A stretch of 64,000 bases of DNA from Rhodanobacter sp. LX-99 (GCF_018599185.1 NZ_JAHFVL010000001.1:1-64000); one strand, 5' to 3'. Counted from the stretch's first letter, positions 9,007-22,856 are shown. The notes: generated by a model from the letters alone, not told the origin. A program made the numbers and translations.

Positions 9007-10482
9007 TCATGCAGCGCCGGGCAACGGGCGATCGTGCCGCAGCCGGCCGAACACGCGGCTGGCCACTGCGGTGATCGCCGCCAGCAGGATCACCGTCCAG
9101 CGGAACGCCACGACATAATCTTCATGGGCGTGGCCCTGCAGCATCGCTTCCATCAGCAAGGTGGACAGTGCGATGCCGAAGCTCATCGCGAGGTATTGCA
9201 CGGTCGAGGCCATCGACGAGGCCATCGAGGCGTGCTTGATGTCGAGGTCGGTGTAGATCAGCGTGTTCATCGTGGTGTATTGCAGGCCGGCGAAGGCGCC
9301 GTAGGCGAACGTCAGCAAGGCGATCACCCACACCGGCGAGCCCGGGCCGAGCAAGGCGAACGTGGCCAGCAGCGCGGCCACGATCAGCGTGTTGCCCAGC
9401 AGCAGGCGGCGGTAGCCGTAGTGCACCAGGGCGCGGTTGACCGCCCACTTCGCGATGATCGAACCCAGCGCCTGCGGCACCATCATCAGGCCGGCCATCA
9501 GCGGCGACCAGCCGCAACCGACCTGCAGGAACAGCACCAGCAGCAGGAACATGCCGGAAATGCCGAGCCGGGTGAACAGCCCGCCGGCCAGCGACACCCA
9601 CACGCTGCGCACGCGCAGCAGTTGCAGGTCCGCCACCGGATACGGGATACGCCGGCTGTGCCACACGTAGACCGCGCCGAGCAGCACGGCGACCAGCGCG
9701 CACAGACCCATCCGCAGCCACGGTACCGGCGCACTGCCGGCCAGTTCCGAAGCGGTGAGCAGCAGGGCCGAGGCGGCGCCGAACAGCAGGAAGCCGGACA
9801 GGTCGAAGCGGTTCGCCCGGTCGAGCCGGTAATCGGGCATGTCGCGCAGGTTCATCCACACCCCGGCGACCGCCACCGGCACGTTGATCAGGAAGATCAG
9901 CCGCCACGAGGTGAACTCGACGATCGCGCCGCCCAGCAACGGGCCGAGCACCGAACCGAGCAGGCCGAACGTGGCCACCGTGCTCATCGCCCGCACGAAC
10001 TCGCGCTTGTCGATGCTGCGCACCAGCACGTAGCGGCCCACCGGCATCAGCGCGGCGCCGCCGATGCCCTGCACCACGCGCGCGGCGACCAGCTGCGGCA
10101 GCGTCTGCGCCACGCCGCACAGCAGAGAGCCCAGGCCGAACACCACGATCGCCGCGCCGAACACGCGCCGCGTGCCGAAGCGGTCGCACAGCCACGGGCT
10201 GGCCGGGATCAGGATCGCCAGGGTCAGCACGTAGCTGGTCAGCGCGGTGCGCATGCCCAGCGGGGTCACCGCGAGCGCTTCGGCCATCGCCGGCACCGCG
10301 GTGTTGACCACGGTGGAATCCAGTGCCTGCATGAAAAATGCGGCGGCCACCAGCCACAGCAGTCCGCGGAAGCGCTCACGCGTGGAAATTTCACGCAAAT
10401 CAGCCGCATCCGTCGTTGGCACGGGGGCGTCAGAGGCGACGGCGTGGGTGTCCGCGGCAGTGTGGGGAGGCATTTCCCGCAT
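9007..10482 (-). CDS. MFS multidrug transporter, DHA2 (EmrB/QacA) family
   Basis: 491 residues with about 14 hydrophobic segments. DHA2 signatures: ALDSTVVNTAVPAMAEAL in the first helix, WLCDRFGTRRVFG loop, QGIGGAALMPVGR (motif C-like) and GSVLGPLLGGAIVEFTSWRLIFLINVP-type segment split by an antiporter motif. These proton antiporters export drugs, often with an EmrA-type periplasmic adaptor; none is encoded beside it. The N-terminal 35 residues are hydrophilic and variable. Divergent from rnk, with 174 bp between them that must hold both promoters. Confidence 0.88.
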   Translation of the reverse strand: MREMPPHTAADTHAVASDAPVPTTDAADLREISTRERFRGLLWLVAAAFFMQALDSTVVNTAVPAMAEALAVTPLGMRTALTSYVLTLAILIPASPWLCDRFGTRRVFGAAIVVFGLGSLLCGVAQTLPQLVAARVVQGIGGAALMPVGRYVLVRSIDKREFVRAMSTVATFGLLGSVLGPLLGGAIVEFTSWRLIFLINVPVAVAGVWMNLRDMPDYRLDRANRFDLSGFLLFGAASALLLTASELAGSAPVPWLRMGLCALVAVLLGAVYVWHSRRIPYPVADLQLLRVRSVWVSLAGGLFTRLGISGMFLLLVLFLQVGCGWSPLMAGLMMVPQALGSIIAKWAVNRALVHYGYRRLLLGNTLIVAALLATFALLGPGSPVWVIALLTFAYGAFAGLQYTTMNTLIYTDLDIKHASMASSMASTVQYLAMSFGIALSTLLMEAMLQGHAHEDYVVAFRWTVILLAAITAVASRVFGRLRHDRPLPGAA

Positions 10483-10656
10483 GGTAGCTGCTATGACAGC
10501 TTGATTTTCGCCCGTGGTATCCGCACAGTGGACGCTGTTTCACCTGCCAGTCATGCCCAGATAGGCATAACGGCCACTAACAACCACACGCGCCGGGGCG
10601 TCTTCGTTCCGGCGTGTGCTTTTGTGCGGCAGGAGCCGCGAGTATCAGGAAAAGCC

Positions 10657-13509
<2,853 letters not shown>

Positions 13510-13510
<1 letters not shown>

Positions 13511-14466
13511 TGGGCGTCGAGCCGCTCGCCGCCCTGCAACTGCGCGCACGGCTGTACGCGCTGATCCGCGCCTTTTTCGCCGAGCGCCAGGTGCTTGAAG
13601 TGGAAACGCCGATCCTGTCGGCAGCCGGCAATACCGAGCCGAACATCGAGAGCTTCAGCGCGCGCTTCAGTGGCCATGTCGACGCCGGCGCGCGCGAACG
13701 CTGGCTGCGCACCTCGCCGGAGTATCCGCTGAAGCGGCTGCTCGCGGCGGGCGTCGGCGACTGCTACGAGCTAGGCCGGGTGTTCCGCAACGGCGAGGCG
13801 GGCGGGCGGCACAACCCCGAGTTCACCATGCTGGAGTGGTACCGGGTCGGCTGGGACCATCGCCGGCTGATGCAGGAAACCGTTGCGCTGGTCGAGGCGG
13901 CACTGTCGATGGTGGGGCGGCGCGCCGAGGTGGTGGTGACGAGTTACCGGCAACTGTTCCTCGACGGGCTGGGCATCGACCCCGCACACGCCACGATCGA
14001 CGAGCTGCGCACGCCGCTGGCCGAGTACGGCATCGGCCCGGACGGCCTCGGCCGCGACGACTGGCTCGATCTGCTGATCACGCACAAGCTGCAACCGGCG
14101 TTTCCGCGCGATCGCATCACGGTGATCCACGATTACCCGGCCAGCCAGTGCGCACTGGCGAAGATCCGTCCCGGCGAGCCGCCGCTGGCCGAGCGCTTCG
14201 AGCTGTACCTGGGCTGCCACGAGCTGGCCAACGGCTATCACGAGTTGAACGACGCCGCGGAACAGCGTCGGCGTTTCGAGCGCGACAACGCGGTGCGCCG
14301 CACACGCGGCCTGCGCGAGATCCCGCTCGACGAACACCTGCTCGGCGTACTCGACGCGCTGCCCGACTGCGCCGGCGTGGCGCTGGGCGTGGAGCGTCTG
14401 CTGATGTGCCTGGCCGACACCGACGCGATCGCCGACGTGCTGGCCTTTCCGTTTTCCGAAGCCTGA
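13510..14466 (+). CDS. epmA: EpmA, EF-P beta-lysine ligase (PoxA/GenX)
   Basis: 318 residues matching the class II lysyl-tRNA-synthetase-like ligase that attaches (R)-beta-lysine to elongation factor P. Class II motif 2 (VFRNGEAGGRHNPEFTMLEWY) and motif 3 (GVALGVERLLM) are present; there is no N-terminal anticodon-binding OB domain, which separates it from LysS. The beginning LYALIRAFFAERQVLEVETPIL is typical. Its partners EpmB and EF-P are not in the window. The start codon overlaps the ligA stop. Confidence 0.93.
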
Positions 14467-14587
14467 TCCGGCAGGGCTGAAACCGACGGCCTGCACCGGA
14501 CGCGGATCCCTGACGCGGTTGCACCATGGCAGCGGCTGACGGGGCTGCTAAGGTTGCGCGCTTGTCATTGGCAGGAACGCCCACGCG

Positions 14588-15892
14588 ATGCAGATCCCAC
14601 TGATTGACAACTTTCCGTCCGATCGTCTGCGCCCGCACGACGTGAAGACCTTGCTGCTGTCCGCGCTGGGCGGTGCGCTGGAGTTCTACGACTTCGTCGT
14701 ATTCGTGTTCTTCGCGATCCCGTTGAGCCATCTGTTCTTTCCGCCCGACACCGCGCCGTGGCTGGCCCAGTTGCAAGTATTCGGCATCTTCGCGGCGGGC
14801 TACCTGGCGCGGCCGCTGGGCGGCATCGTGATGGCGCACTATGGCGACAAGCTGGGGCGCAAGAAGATGTTCGCGCTCAGCGTGTTCCTGATGGCGGTGC
14901 CGACCCTGGCCATCGGCCTGCTGCCGGTGTACGCACAGATCGGCATGCTGGCGCCGCTGCTGCTGCTTTTGCTGCGTGTGGTGCAGGGCATTGCGGTGGG
15001 CGGCGAGGTACCGGGCGCGTGGGTGTTCGTGGCCGAGCACGTGCCGCCGAAGCGGATCGGTTTTGCCTGCGCCAGTCTTACCTCGGGACTCACCGTGGGC
15101 ATCCTGATCGGTTCGCTGGTGGCCGCGGCAATCAACAGCCGGATGACTCCGGCCGAGGTGCTCGACCACGGCTGGCGGCTGCCGTTCCTGGCCGGCGGCG
15201 TGTTCGGTTTCTTCGCGGTGTGGCTGCGCCGCTGGCTCAGCGAGACGCCGGTATTCGAGGCGATGCATGCGCGCAAGGAGCTGGCCTCGGGGCTGCCGCT
15301 GCGGCGGGTGTTCGAACGGCACCTGCCCAGCGTGCTGCTGTCGATGCTGGTGACCTGGATGCTCACCGCCGCGATCGTGGTGCTGATCCTGATGACGCCG
15401 ACGCTGGTGCAATCGGCGTTCCATGTCGCGCCGGCGCGCGCGTTCTTCGGCAACAGCGTGGCCTCGTTAGCGCTGGCGCTGGGCTGCCTTTTCCACGGTT
15501 GGCTGGCCGACCGCACCGGTTACGCGCGGGCGCTGCTGGCCGGTGCGATCGGGTTGCTGGTGTGCGGCTACGCGTTGTATTTCGACCTGCGGGCCGGTGC
15601 CGCGCATTTCGTCGCGCTGTATGCGCTGGCGGGTTTCGCCGTGGGCGTGGTCGGCGTGGTGCCGGCGCTGATGGTGGTGGCGTTTCCGCCGGCGGTGCGT
15701 TTCTCCGGCCTGTCGTTCTCGTACAACGTCGCCTATGCGCTGTTCGGCGGATTGACGCCGCCGCTGATCGGCCTGTTGGTGAAGCGGTTCGGCGTGCTCG
15801 CACCGGCGCACTACGTGGCGTTCACTGCCCTGATCGGTATCGCCGTGGCGGCCTGGCTGCTGACCGCGCGGCGCGCGGCGGTTCCTGCCTAG
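14588..15892 (+). CDS. MFS transporter, metabolite:H+ symporter (ShiA/ProP-like) family
   Basis: 434 residues, about 12 membrane segments. Family marks: LGGALEFYDFVVFVFFA in helix 1, GYLARPLGGIVMAHYGDKLGRKK (MFS motif A) and RVVQGIAVGGEVPGAWVFVAEHVP in helix 4. The family moves small organic acids, proline/betaine or shikimate with protons; the substrate cannot be told. The stop at 15892 overlaps by four bases the convergent stop of the DUF2461 gene. Confidence 0.87.
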   Translation: MQIPLIDNFPSDRLRPHDVKTLLLSALGGALEFYDFVVFVFFAIPLSHLFFPPDTAPWLAQLQVFGIFAAGYLARPLGGIVMAHYGDKLGRKKMFALSVFLMAVPTLAIGLLPVYAQIGMLAPLLLLLLRVVQGIAVGGEVPGAWVFVAEHVPPKRIGFACASLTSGLTVGILIGSLVAAAINSRMTPAEVLDHGWRLPFLAGGVFGFFAVWLRRWLSETPVFEAMHARKELASGLPLRRVFERHLPSVLLSMLVTWMLTAAIVVLILMTPTLVQSAFHVAPARAFFGNSVASLALALGCLFHGWLADRTGYARALLAGAIGLLVCGYALYFDLRAGAAHFVALYALAGFAVGVVGVVPALMVVAFPPAVRFSGLSFSYNVAYALFGGLTPPLIGLLVKRFGVLAPAHYVAFTALIGIAVAAWLLTARRAAVPA

Positions 15893-16575
15893 AACTCCAG
15901 TTCCTGCGCCGCGCACAGGTAGTCGACCAGCGGCGCGACCTGCTTGAACGTGGCCACCGTCCACGGCAGCAGCTCGTCCGAGCAGGCCAGCGCTTCGCTG
16001 AAGGCGGTGGTGGCGACGAAGTCCTTGCGCTTGAGGTCTTCGATCAGCTCGTGCGCAGGGTCGTAGCCGCGCGGCGGGCGGACCAGCGATTCGCCGCCCA
16101 GCTGCAGGTGCTCGCGAAACGCCTTGCCCTGGGTGGCGCGCTTCCACGCGGCCGGGTTGTCGACCAGGAACTCGCGGATGTGCTTCAGCGCCTCCGGTTC
16201 CGGGTGCCACATGCCGCCGCCGGCGAAGCACTCGCCGGGTTCGATGTGCAGGTAGAACCCGGGCGCCTGGATCTCGTGCCGGCGCTGGTGGAAGAAACGC
16301 GAACCCTGCCACGACTTGTACGGCAGCTTGTTGTTGGAGTAGCGGGTGTCGCGGTAGATGCGGTACAGCGAGCCGCCGTTCCTGCGCGGATCGGCGCGGT
16401 AGTGCGGGCTGATCTTCGCCAGCGGCGCCTGCAGGTCGGTGATCAGCTGCAGGAACGGCTCGCGCACGTGGCGTTCGTAGTCGTCCTTGTGCGCGTGGAA
16501 CCATTCGCGGTTGTTGTTGCGCTCGACCGCGCGCAGGAAGCGGAAGGTGGCGTGGGTGAAATAGTTCTGGGGCAT
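15889..16575 (-). CDS. DUF2461 (TIGR02453) family protein
   Basis: 228 residues starting MPQNYFTHATFRFLRAVERNNNREWF, the usual N-terminus of the DUF2461/TIGR02453 family, followed by RYSNNKLPYKSWQG and PGFYLHIEPGECFAGGG. Members are cytosolic proteins found across bacteria and some eukaryotes, with no established biochemical role. The ATG at 16575 was chosen because the conserved start begins there; the frame is open to 16704. It lies 28 bp downstream of sbcB on the same strand and may be co-transcribed with it. Confidence 0.85.
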   Translation of the reverse strand: MPQNYFTHATFRFLRAVERNNNREWFHAHKDDYERHVREPFLQLITDLQAPLAKISPHYRADPRRNGGSLYRIYRDTRYSNNKLPYKSWQGSRFFHQRRHEIQAPGFYLHIEPGECFAGGGMWHPEPEALKHIREFLVDNPAAWKRATQGKAFREHLQLGGESLVRPPRGYDPAHELIEDLKRKDFVATTAFSEALACSDELLPWTVATFKQVAPLVDYLCAAQELEF

Positions 16576-16603
16576 GGCGGGTCTTGAGGGCGGATCGGAT
16601 GGG

Positions 16604-18049
16604 TCAGAGGGGTTCGACGCTGGCGGCGAGCTGTTCGCCCCACGCCTGCAACTGGTCGAGCAGGGCCAGCTTGTGCTGCGCCTGCGGATCGTGGCGCAGT
16701 TCATCGAGGCGGGCGAAATAGTCGTCGAGGGTGAGCCCGGTCAACGGCGTGTGCCGGGTGAGGCGTGCCTGGCGGAAGCTTTCCCAGCGCGCGTGTTCCC
16801 CGGCATCCAGCGTCTCGGGCCAGTTGCGCGCACGGTAGCGGAACAGCAGCTCCGCATAGCGCGGATCGCGGAACGGGAACGCGCGCGTGCCCAGTTCCCG
16901 CGGCGGCGTGGCGCGCACCTGGGCCAGCAGGCGCTTGTCCGCGTCGGGCAGGAAGCCGCCACCGTACAAGGCCAGTTCGGGGTCTTCCGGCGGCGGCAGT
17001 TCGGCGGCGCGCTGGAACACGCGGCGCAGTTTCTCGGCGAGCCCGTCGACGGCATGCAGCACGTCGCGATGGGCCTGGCAGCGGGCCAGGTCCAACTGCA
17101 GGCGTTCCAGGTCCACGCCTTGCAGCACCGACAGCGGCGCCAGCGCCGGCGCGTGGTTCGCGCGCACGGTGCGCAGCGGGATGCGTTCGACGTCCTCGGG
17201 CAGGTCGGCGCGCGCGGTGAAGATGCGGTCGGCGATCTCGTCCTCGTCCAGCGCCAGCCATGTGGCCGGGTCGGTGGCGAGGTCGTACACGATCACCTCG
17301 CCGGGGCGGCTCGGGTGCGGCGCCAGCGGCGCGATCACGGCCAGGCAGTGGCGGCTGGCCGGATAGCGCGAGGAAACGTGCACCAGCGGCGTCATGTTCA
17401 CCACGTCGAGCAGTTCGAACACCTTCTGCTTGCGGCGCAGGCCGTAGTACCAGTCCCACAGCCGTGGCTGGCGCACGCGGATCAGCCGGGCCAGCTCGAT
17501 CAGCGCATGGACGTCCGACAAGGCATCGTGGGCGCGCTCCTGGGTAAGCCGGTTCGCGCCGGCCAGGTGTTCTAGCTTGAAGCTGGGCGAGCCGTCCTCG
17601 CGGGTCGGCCAGGCGATGCCCTCGGGCCGCAGCGCCTGGCACAGGCGCACCAGGTCGATCAGGTCCCAGCGCGAATTGCCGTTCTCCCACTCGCGGCCGT
17701 ACGGCTCGTAGAAGTTGCGGTACAGCATCTGCCGGGTGAACTCGTCGTCGAAGCGCAGCGAGTTGTAGCCCACGCCGCAGGTGCCCGGCGCCGCCAGTTG
17801 TTCGTGCACGCGGGCGGCGAATTCGGCCTCGCTGACGCCTTCGCGTTCGGCCTGTTGCGGGGCGATGCCGGTGACCAGGCAGGCGTCGGGGTGGGGCGGC
17901 ATCTCCAGCGGCGGCTTGCCGTAGAACATCACCGGCTCGCCGATGACCTCCAGTTCGAGGGTGGTGCGGATGCCGGCGAACTGCAGGGGGCGGTCGCGCC
18001 GCGGGTCGGCGCCGGAGGTCTCGTAGTCGTGCCAGAAGAAGGTCTGCAT
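16604..18049 (-). CDS. sbcB: Exodeoxyribonuclease I
   Basis: 481 residues. DnaQ-like 3'-5' exonuclease domain first: [13 protein letters not shown] (Exo I Asp/Glu), [14 protein letters not shown] (Exo II) and [14 protein letters not shown] (Exo III, DEDDh). The ExoI SH3-like and C-terminal helical domains follow ([21 protein letters not shown]). It degrades single-stranded DNA 3' to 5' in mismatch repair and recombination. Start at 18049 chosen because [10 protein letters not shown] begins three residues in; the upstream extension to 18109 is non-conserved. Divergent from orn, 71 bp apart. Confidence 0.95.
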   Translation of the reverse strand: MQTFFWHDYETSGADPRRDRPLQFAGIRTTLELEVIGEPVMFYGKPPLEMPPHPDACLVTGIAPQQAEREGVSEAEFAARVHEQLAAPGTCGVGYNSLRFDDEFTRQMLYRNFYEPYGREWENGNSRWDLIDLVRLCQALRPEGIAWPTREDGSPSFKLEHLAGANRLTQERAHDALSDVHALIELARLIRVRQPRLWDWYYGLRRKQKVFELLDVVNMTPLVHVSSRYPASRHCLAVIAPLAPHPSRPGEVIVYDLATDPATWLALDEDEIADRIFTARADLPEDVERIPLRTVRANHAPALAPLSVLQGVDLERLQLDLARCQAHRDVLHAVDGLAEKLRRVFQRAAELPPPEDPELALYGGGFLPDADKRLLAQVRATPPRELGTRAFPFRDPRYAELLFRYRARNWPETLDAGEHARWESFRQARLTRHTPLTGLTLDDYFARLDELRHDPQAQHKLALLDQLQAWGEQLAASVEPL

Positions 18050-18120
18050 CGGGCCATGATCGCATGGCCGAAAGCCGGGCCGGCATGGGGCTGATAAACT
18101 CCGGCCCACAAGGAGAGCCC

Positions 18121-18687
18121 ATGAGCCAAGTACACGAAGACAACCTGATCTGGATCGATCTGGAGATGACCGGCCTCGACACCGACAACGACTCGATCCT
18201 GGAGATCGCCACGGTGGTTACCGACAAGGACCTGAACGTGCTGGCCGAAGGGCCGGTATTCGCCATGCGCCACGAAATCGACCGGCTGGAGTCGATGGAC
18301 AGCTGGAATACCAACCAGCACCACAAGTCGGGCCTGTGGCGGCAGGTGCTGATCTCGGAAACCGATCACGCGATGGCCGAGCAGGCCACGGTGGATTTCC
18401 TGCGTGCGTGGGTGCCGCCGGGCAAGTCGCCGATGTGCGGCAACTCGATCTGCCAGGACCGCCGCTTCCTGCACCGGCAGATGCCGCGACTGGAACGCTA
18501 TTTCCACTACCGCAACCTGGACGTCTCCACGATCAAGGAACTGGCCCGACGCTGGGCGCCGGAGATCGCCAAGAGCGTCGGCAAGGAATCGGCGCATACC
18601 GCGCTGTCGGATATCCGCGACTCCATCGCCGAGCTGCGCCATTATCGCCGCTACATGGGTGAACTGGGCGGCAGGATCGAAGCCTGA
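18121..18687 (+). CDS. orn: Oligoribonuclease
   Basis: 188 residues with DEDDh exonuclease motifs [22 protein letters not shown] and [18 protein letters not shown]. Orn degrades 2-5-nt RNAs, including pGpG from cyclic-di-GMP breakdown, to mononucleotides in the cytosol and is essential in many gammaproteobacteria. AAGGAGAG lies directly before the ATG at 18121. It is the first gene of a probable orn-folP-glmM transcription unit (31-bp and 47-bp gaps). Confidence 0.97.
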   Translation: MSQVHEDNLIWIDLEMTGLDTDNDSILEIATVVTDKDLNVLAEGPVFAMRHEIDRLESMDSWNTNQHHKSGLWRQVLISETDHAMAEQATVDFLRAWVPPGKSPMCGNSICQDRRFLHRQMPRLERYFHYRNLDVSTIKELARRWAPEIAKSVGKESAHTALSDIRDSIAELRHYRRYMGELGGRIEA

Positions 18688-18718
18688 GCGCCGCGCCGTT
18701 CCTGAAATTGACGAGGCC

Positions 18719-19633
18719 ATGAGCATGTCGAACGATCTGTTTTCGCCGGTGCTGGATTGCGCCGGGCGCCCGTTGCGGCTCGATCGCGCGCGGGTGGTCG
18801 GCATCCTCAACGTCACCCCCGATTCGTTTTCCGACGGCGGCATGCACGCCAGCACGGAGGCCGCCGTGGCGCATGGCTTGCGCATGGCGGAAGAGGGCGC
18901 CGACATGCTCGATGTCGGCGGCGAATCGACCCGTCCCGGCGCGGCCGACGTGCCAGCCGAGGAAGAACTGCGCCGGGTGCTGCCGGTGATCGAGCAGCTG
19001 ATCGCGCGCACCACGCTGCCGATCGCGATCGACACCTCCAAGCCGGAGGTGATGCGCGCGGCGGTGGCAGCCGGCGCCGGCATGATCAACGACGTGTATG
19101 CGCTGCGTCGCGACGGTGCGATGGAGGCCGCGGCGGAACTGGGCGTGCCGGTATGCCTGATGCACATGCAGGGCGAACCGCGCAGCATGCAGGCCGAGCC
19201 GCATTACGACGACGTGGTCGGCGAGGTGCATCGGTTCCTCACCGACCGGCTGTTCGCCTGCGAACTGGCCGGGATCGACCGGCGCAAGGTGATGGTCGAC
19301 GTCGGCTTCGGTTTCGGCAAGACGCTGGAACACAACCTGGCGCTGCTGTGCGCGCTGGAGCGTTTCGCCAACCTCGGCAGCGGGGTGTACGCCGGGCTGT
19401 CGCGCAAGTCGATGATCGGCATGCTGACCGGCCGCGGCGTACCCGCCGAACGTGCGGCCGGCTCGGCCGCGGCCGCGTTGATCGCGGTTCAGCGTGGCGC
19501 CCGCATGGTGCGCGTGCATGACGTGGCCGCCACCGTGGATGCGCTGGCGGTATGGCAGGCGGTGCATGCGCTCGACACCGTGCCGCGGCGCGAGGAAAAA
19601 TCCAGCGCACCGCGCTGGCCCGACGACGACTGA
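18719..19633 (+). CDS. folP: Dihydropteroate synthase
   Basis: 304 residues. TIM-barrel DHPS signatures: [41 protein letters not shown], and GLSRKSMIG. It condenses p-aminobenzoate with dihydropterin pyrophosphate in folate synthesis and is the sulfonamide target. Two in-frame ATGs (18719, 18725) are possible starts. folP next to glmM is the usual gammaproteobacterial order; here orn precedes them rather than ftsH. Confidence 0.96.
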   Translation: MSMSNDLFSPVLDCAGRPLRLDRARVVGILNVTPDSFSDGGMHASTEAAVAHGLRMAEEGADMLDVGGESTRPGAADVPAEEELRRVLPVIEQLIARTTLPIAIDTSKPEVMRAAVAAGAGMINDVYALRRDGAMEAAAELGVPVCLMHMQGEPRSMQAEPHYDDVVGEVHRFLTDRLFACELAGIDRRKVMVDVGFGFGKTLEHNLALLCALERFANLGSGVYAGLSRKSMIGMLTGRGVPAERAAGSAAAALIAVQRGARMVRVHDVAATVDALAVWQAVHALDTVPRREEKSSAPRWPDDD

Positions 19634-19680
19634 TCGGCCGGGCGGAGCGGCGGCGGGGACGGGAAAAACCTTTCGGAACG

Positions 19681-21042
19681 ATGGACACGATGACCCAACG
19701 CAAATATTTCGGTACGGACGGCATTCGCGGCCTGGTCGGACAATGGCCGATCAGCGCGGACTTCATGCTGCGGCTGGGCCGCGCCGCCGGCAGCGTACTG
19801 GCGCGCGACGGCAGGGAGCGGCCGAATGTGCTGATCGGCAAGGACACCCGCATTTCGGGCTACATGTTCGAGGCCGCGCTGGAGGCTGGCCTGGTGGCCG
19901 CCGGTGCCGACGTGGGCCTGCTCGGCCCGATGCCGACGCCGGCAGTGGCGTACCTGACCCGCTCCATGCGCGCGCAGACCGGCATCGTGATCAGCGCCTC
20001 GCACAACCCGCACCACGACAACGGCATCAAGTTCTTCTCCGCCAACGGCGAGAAACTGTCCGACGAGGTCGAGCTGGCGATCGAGCGGGAGATCGACGCC
20101 GAGTTCGTCACGGTGCCGTCCGAACGGCTCGGCAGGGCCCGCCGGATCGACGATGCGGTGGCCCGTTACGCAGAGTACTGCAAGGGCACCGTGGCGGAGG
20201 ATTTCAGCCTGCACGGGCTCAAGCTGGTGCTGGATTGCGCGCATGGCGCGACCTACCAGGTGGCGCCGAAAGTGTTTGCCGAACTGGGCGCCGAGGTGAT
20301 CGCGATCGGCGACAAGCCGGACGGCTTCAACATCAACCGCGAAGTCGGCTCGACCCACCCGCAGACCCTGCAGCAGGCAGTGCTGGCGCACGGCGCCGAC
20401 ATCGGCATCGCGTTCGACGGCGACGGCGATCGCGTACAGCTGGTCGACCGGCATGGCGTACTGGCCGACGGCGACGACATCCTCTATGTGCTGGCGCGCA
20501 GCTGGCATGCGCAGGGAACGCTGAAGGGGCCAGTGGTCGGCACCCTGATGAGCAACTACGGCCTGCAGCTTGCGCTGGCCGAGTTCGAGGTGCCGCTGAT
20601 CCGCGCCAACGTGGGCGATCGCTACGTACTGCAGCAGCTGAAGGAGCATGGCGGCGTGCTCGGCGGCGAAACTTCCGGCCACGTCCTGTGCCTGGACCGT
20701 GCCACCACCGGCGACGGCATCGTCGTCGCGCTGGCCGTGCTGGAGGCGCTGGCGCACTCGGGGGTGGACCTGGCCGCAGCGCGGCAGGGTCTGCAGAAGA
20801 TGCCGCAGGTGATGCTCAACGTGCGTGCCGCCGGCGCACGCGAAGCACTGGCGAGCAACGAGGTAAAACGGGCACTGGCCGAGGCGGAGCAGGTCCTGCA
20901 CGGCCGCGGCCGGGTGGTGCTGCGTGCTTCCGGTACCGAACCGCTGGTGCGCGTCACCATCGAGGGGGCCGATGCGGCGGAAGTGCAGCGGTTGGCGGAG
21001 AAGCTCGCGGGGACTGTAAAATCCGCAGCCGAACGCTCGTGA
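19681..21042 (+). CDS. glmM: Phosphoglucosamine mutase
   Basis: 453 residues. [10 protein letters not shown] start motif, phosphoserine loop ISASHNP (catalytic Ser at about 107), metal loop AFDGDGDR and sugar loop GETSGH, with [12 protein letters not shown] at the C-terminus. It converts glucosamine-6-P to glucosamine-1-P for UDP-GlcNAc, downstream of GlmS at the window's left end. An alternative in-frame ATG at 19690 (MTQRKYF) would give a start more like the family's usual length. Confidence 0.97.
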   Translation: MDTMTQRKYFGTDGIRGLVGQWPISADFMLRLGRAAGSVLARDGRERPNVLIGKDTRISGYMFEAALEAGLVAAGADVGLLGPMPTPAVAYLTRSMRAQTGIVISASHNPHHDNGIKFFSANGEKLSDEVELAIEREIDAEFVTVPSERLGRARRIDDAVARYAEYCKGTVAEDFSLHGLKLVLDCAHGATYQVAPKVFAELGAEVIAIGDKPDGFNINREVGSTHPQTLQQAVLAHGADIGIAFDGDGDRVQLVDRHGVLADGDDILYVLARSWHAQGTLKGPVVGTLMSNYGLQLALAEFEVPLIRANVGDRYVLQQLKEHGGVLGGETSGHVLCLDRATTGDGIVVALAVLEALAHSGVDLAAARQGLQKMPQVMLNVRAAGAREALASNEVKRALAEAEQVLHGRGRVVLRASGTEPLVRVTIEGADAAEVQRLAEKLAGTVKSAAERS

Positions 21043-21140
21043 ACCTGTAGTGGTATTGGGTCGCCATGGACTGGCCCGACGTGCCCCGCCCTTGCGGTGG
21101 CGGATGAATCGACCGCACGCCCAACCTGGTGACTACAGCC

Positions 21141-22076
21141 ATGAAAAACGTTCCCACCCTCGACATCCGCCGTTACGGCACCGACCGCGACGCCTTCGTC
21201 GCCGAGATCGGCGCGGCTTACCGCGAATTCGGTTTCTGCTGCATCAGCGGCCACGGCATTGCGCGCGAACTGATCGAAGGCTCGTACGACGTGTTCCAGC
21301 GCTTCTTCGCGCTGCCGACCGAAACCAAGATGAAGTACCACATCGCCGGTGCCGGCGGCGCGCGCGGCTACACGCCGTTCAAGGTGGAGACCGCCAAGGA
21401 CAGCCAGTACGCCGACCTCAAGGAGTTCTGGCACATCGGCCGCGAGATCCCGCGCGATTCGAAGTTCGCCGACGTGATGCCGCCGAACATCTGGCCGAGC
21501 GAAGTGCCGGATTTCAGGCAGTACGGCTACGGCCTGTACGAGGCGCTGGACCAGCTCGGCACCCGCGTGCTGCGTGCGCTGGCCTTGCATATCGGCGAGC
21601 CGGAGAACTTCTTCGAGGACAAGACCGACGTCGGCAATTCGATCCTGCGCCCGATCCACTATCCGCCGATCACCCAGGACAATATTCCGAACGTTCGCGC
21701 CGGCGCGCATGAGGACATCAACTTCATCACCCTGCTGGTCGGCGCCAGCGCGGAAGGGCTGGAAGTGCTCACCCGCGAGGGCGAGTGGCTGCCGATCACC
21801 ACCGAGGGCGACGCGATCGTGGTGAACATCGGCGACATGCTGCAGCGGCTGAGCAACCACGTGTACCCGTCCACCACGCACCGGGTGGTCAACCCGAAGA
21901 ATGAAAACGCGCGCAAGCCGCGCTATTCGGTGCCGTTCTTCCTGCACCCGAATCCGGACGTGGTGCTGGACCCGCTCGACTCATGCATCACGCCGGACAA
22001 CCCGCGCCACTACGACACCTCGATCACCTCGCACGAGTATCTGCTGCAGCGCCTGCGCGAGATCAAGCTGATCTAG
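21141..22076 (+). CDS. Isopenicillin N synthase-like Fe(II)/2OG oxygenase
   Basis: 311 residues. A DIOX_N region (VPTLDIRRYG, FGFCCISGHGIARELI) is followed by the double-stranded beta-helix with iron ligands AHEDINFITLL (His, Asp) and STTHRVVNP (His), and the 2OG/substrate Arg in KPRYSVPFF. Bacterial members of this superfamily are widespread and mostly uncharacterised; they are not evidence of beta-lactam synthesis. The ATG at 21141 was taken in preference to a GTG at 21129. It is 98 bp after glmM and convergent with the DUF6445-type gene. Confidence 0.85.
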   Translation: MKNVPTLDIRRYGTDRDAFVAEIGAAYREFGFCCISGHGIARELIEGSYDVFQRFFALPTETKMKYHIAGAGGARGYTPFKVETAKDSQYADLKEFWHIGREIPRDSKFADVMPPNIWPSEVPDFRQYGYGLYEALDQLGTRVLRALALHIGEPENFFEDKTDVGNSILRPIHYPPITQDNIPNVRAGAHEDINFITLLVGASAEGLEVLTREGEWLPITTEGDAIVVNIGDMLQRLSNHVYPSTTHRVVNPKNENARKPRYSVPFFLHPNPDVVLDPLDSCITPDNPRHYDTSITSHEYLLQRLREIKLI

Positions 22077-22126
22077 CCGGGATTCGGGATGCGGGATTCG
22101 GAAGAGCCGCGAATCTGGAGCACCGA

Positions 22127-22798
22127 TCAGGCCATCCAGAAGAATACGGCGGTCATGCGTTTGGCCGCCGTTTCCAGTCCCCAGTACGCGCTGGCGCTGT
22201 GGATCAGGTTGGCCTTGTAGACCAGCAGCCGGTTGTAGCGATGCGCCACGCGCACGTCTTCGACAAACGAATTCGGCTGCACGAAGCGATTGCCCAGCGC
22301 CTCGGCCAGGTTGCGGTGCGGCGGCAGCACGATATTGCCGCCGAGCTGGCCGCCGGGCATGCGCTGGCGGAAGAAACTGGTGCCGCACTGCTCCGGCACG
22401 TCGGGGTTGAGATACAGCACGGCGGCGTAGCGACACAGGTTCGATGAATCGGTATGCGGCTTGACCGCGCCTTCGACCGAGCCGACCACCTGCACGCAAT
22501 TGTGGTTGAGCCGGATGCCGGTCTCGGCCTGCTCGATCCAGACTTTCTTCGCGCCGGTCAGCCGGCACACCCGTGCATCCAGTGCGGCCAGCTCTTCGTC
22601 GAGCAAGGCGGGCATGGCGCGCATGCCCGGCCATACCTCGCCGGTGTACGGATAGCCCATTTCCCAGTCGGTCTTGGCCAGGCAGCGCGCGCGCACCTCG
22701 TCGGCGTTCGGCAGCGCGTCGTCGACCACCCAGTAATCGCGGCCTTCGACAGGCTTGCGATAAGGCAACGGGTGCATCCGGGTAGGGAACAGGGACAT
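22127..22798 (-). CDS. DUF6445-like protein with 2OG-oxygenase-like His/Asp pattern
   Basis: 223 residues; conserved-looking stretches are YWVVDDALPNADEVRA, GYPYTGEVWPGMRA, NHNCVQVVGSVEGAVKPHTDSS and HRYNRLLVYKANLIHSASAYWG. The HTD and later HSA pattern in beta-rich sequence resembles the iron site of prolyl-hydroxylase-like enzymes, and the length fits the DUF6445 family as I recall it. Function unknown. The ATG at 22798 is preferred over a TTG at 22846. Lies 58 bp downstream of the SDR gene on the same strand, possibly one transcript. Confidence 0.6.
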   Translation of the reverse strand: MSLFPTRMHPLPYRKPVEGRDYWVVDDALPNADEVRARCLAKTDWEMGYPYTGEVWPGMRAMPALLDEELAALDARVCRLTGAKKVWIEQAETGIRLNHNCVQVVGSVEGAVKPHTDSSNLCRYAAVLYLNPDVPEQCGTSFFRQRMPGGQLGGNIVLPPHRNLAEALGNRFVQPNSFVEDVRVAHRYNRLLVYKANLIHSASAYWGLETAAKRMTAVFFWMA

Positions 22799-22856
22799 GC
22801 GATGAAGGCCGATGGTGTGTGCGGAGAACAGTAGCCGATGGCACAAATCCGCGAAG

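Noticed and set aside
21141-22076. Beta-lactam biosynthesis gene
   Set aside because: The IPNS-like domain is a general Fe/2OG oxygenase; there is no ACV synthetase or other pathway gene nearby.
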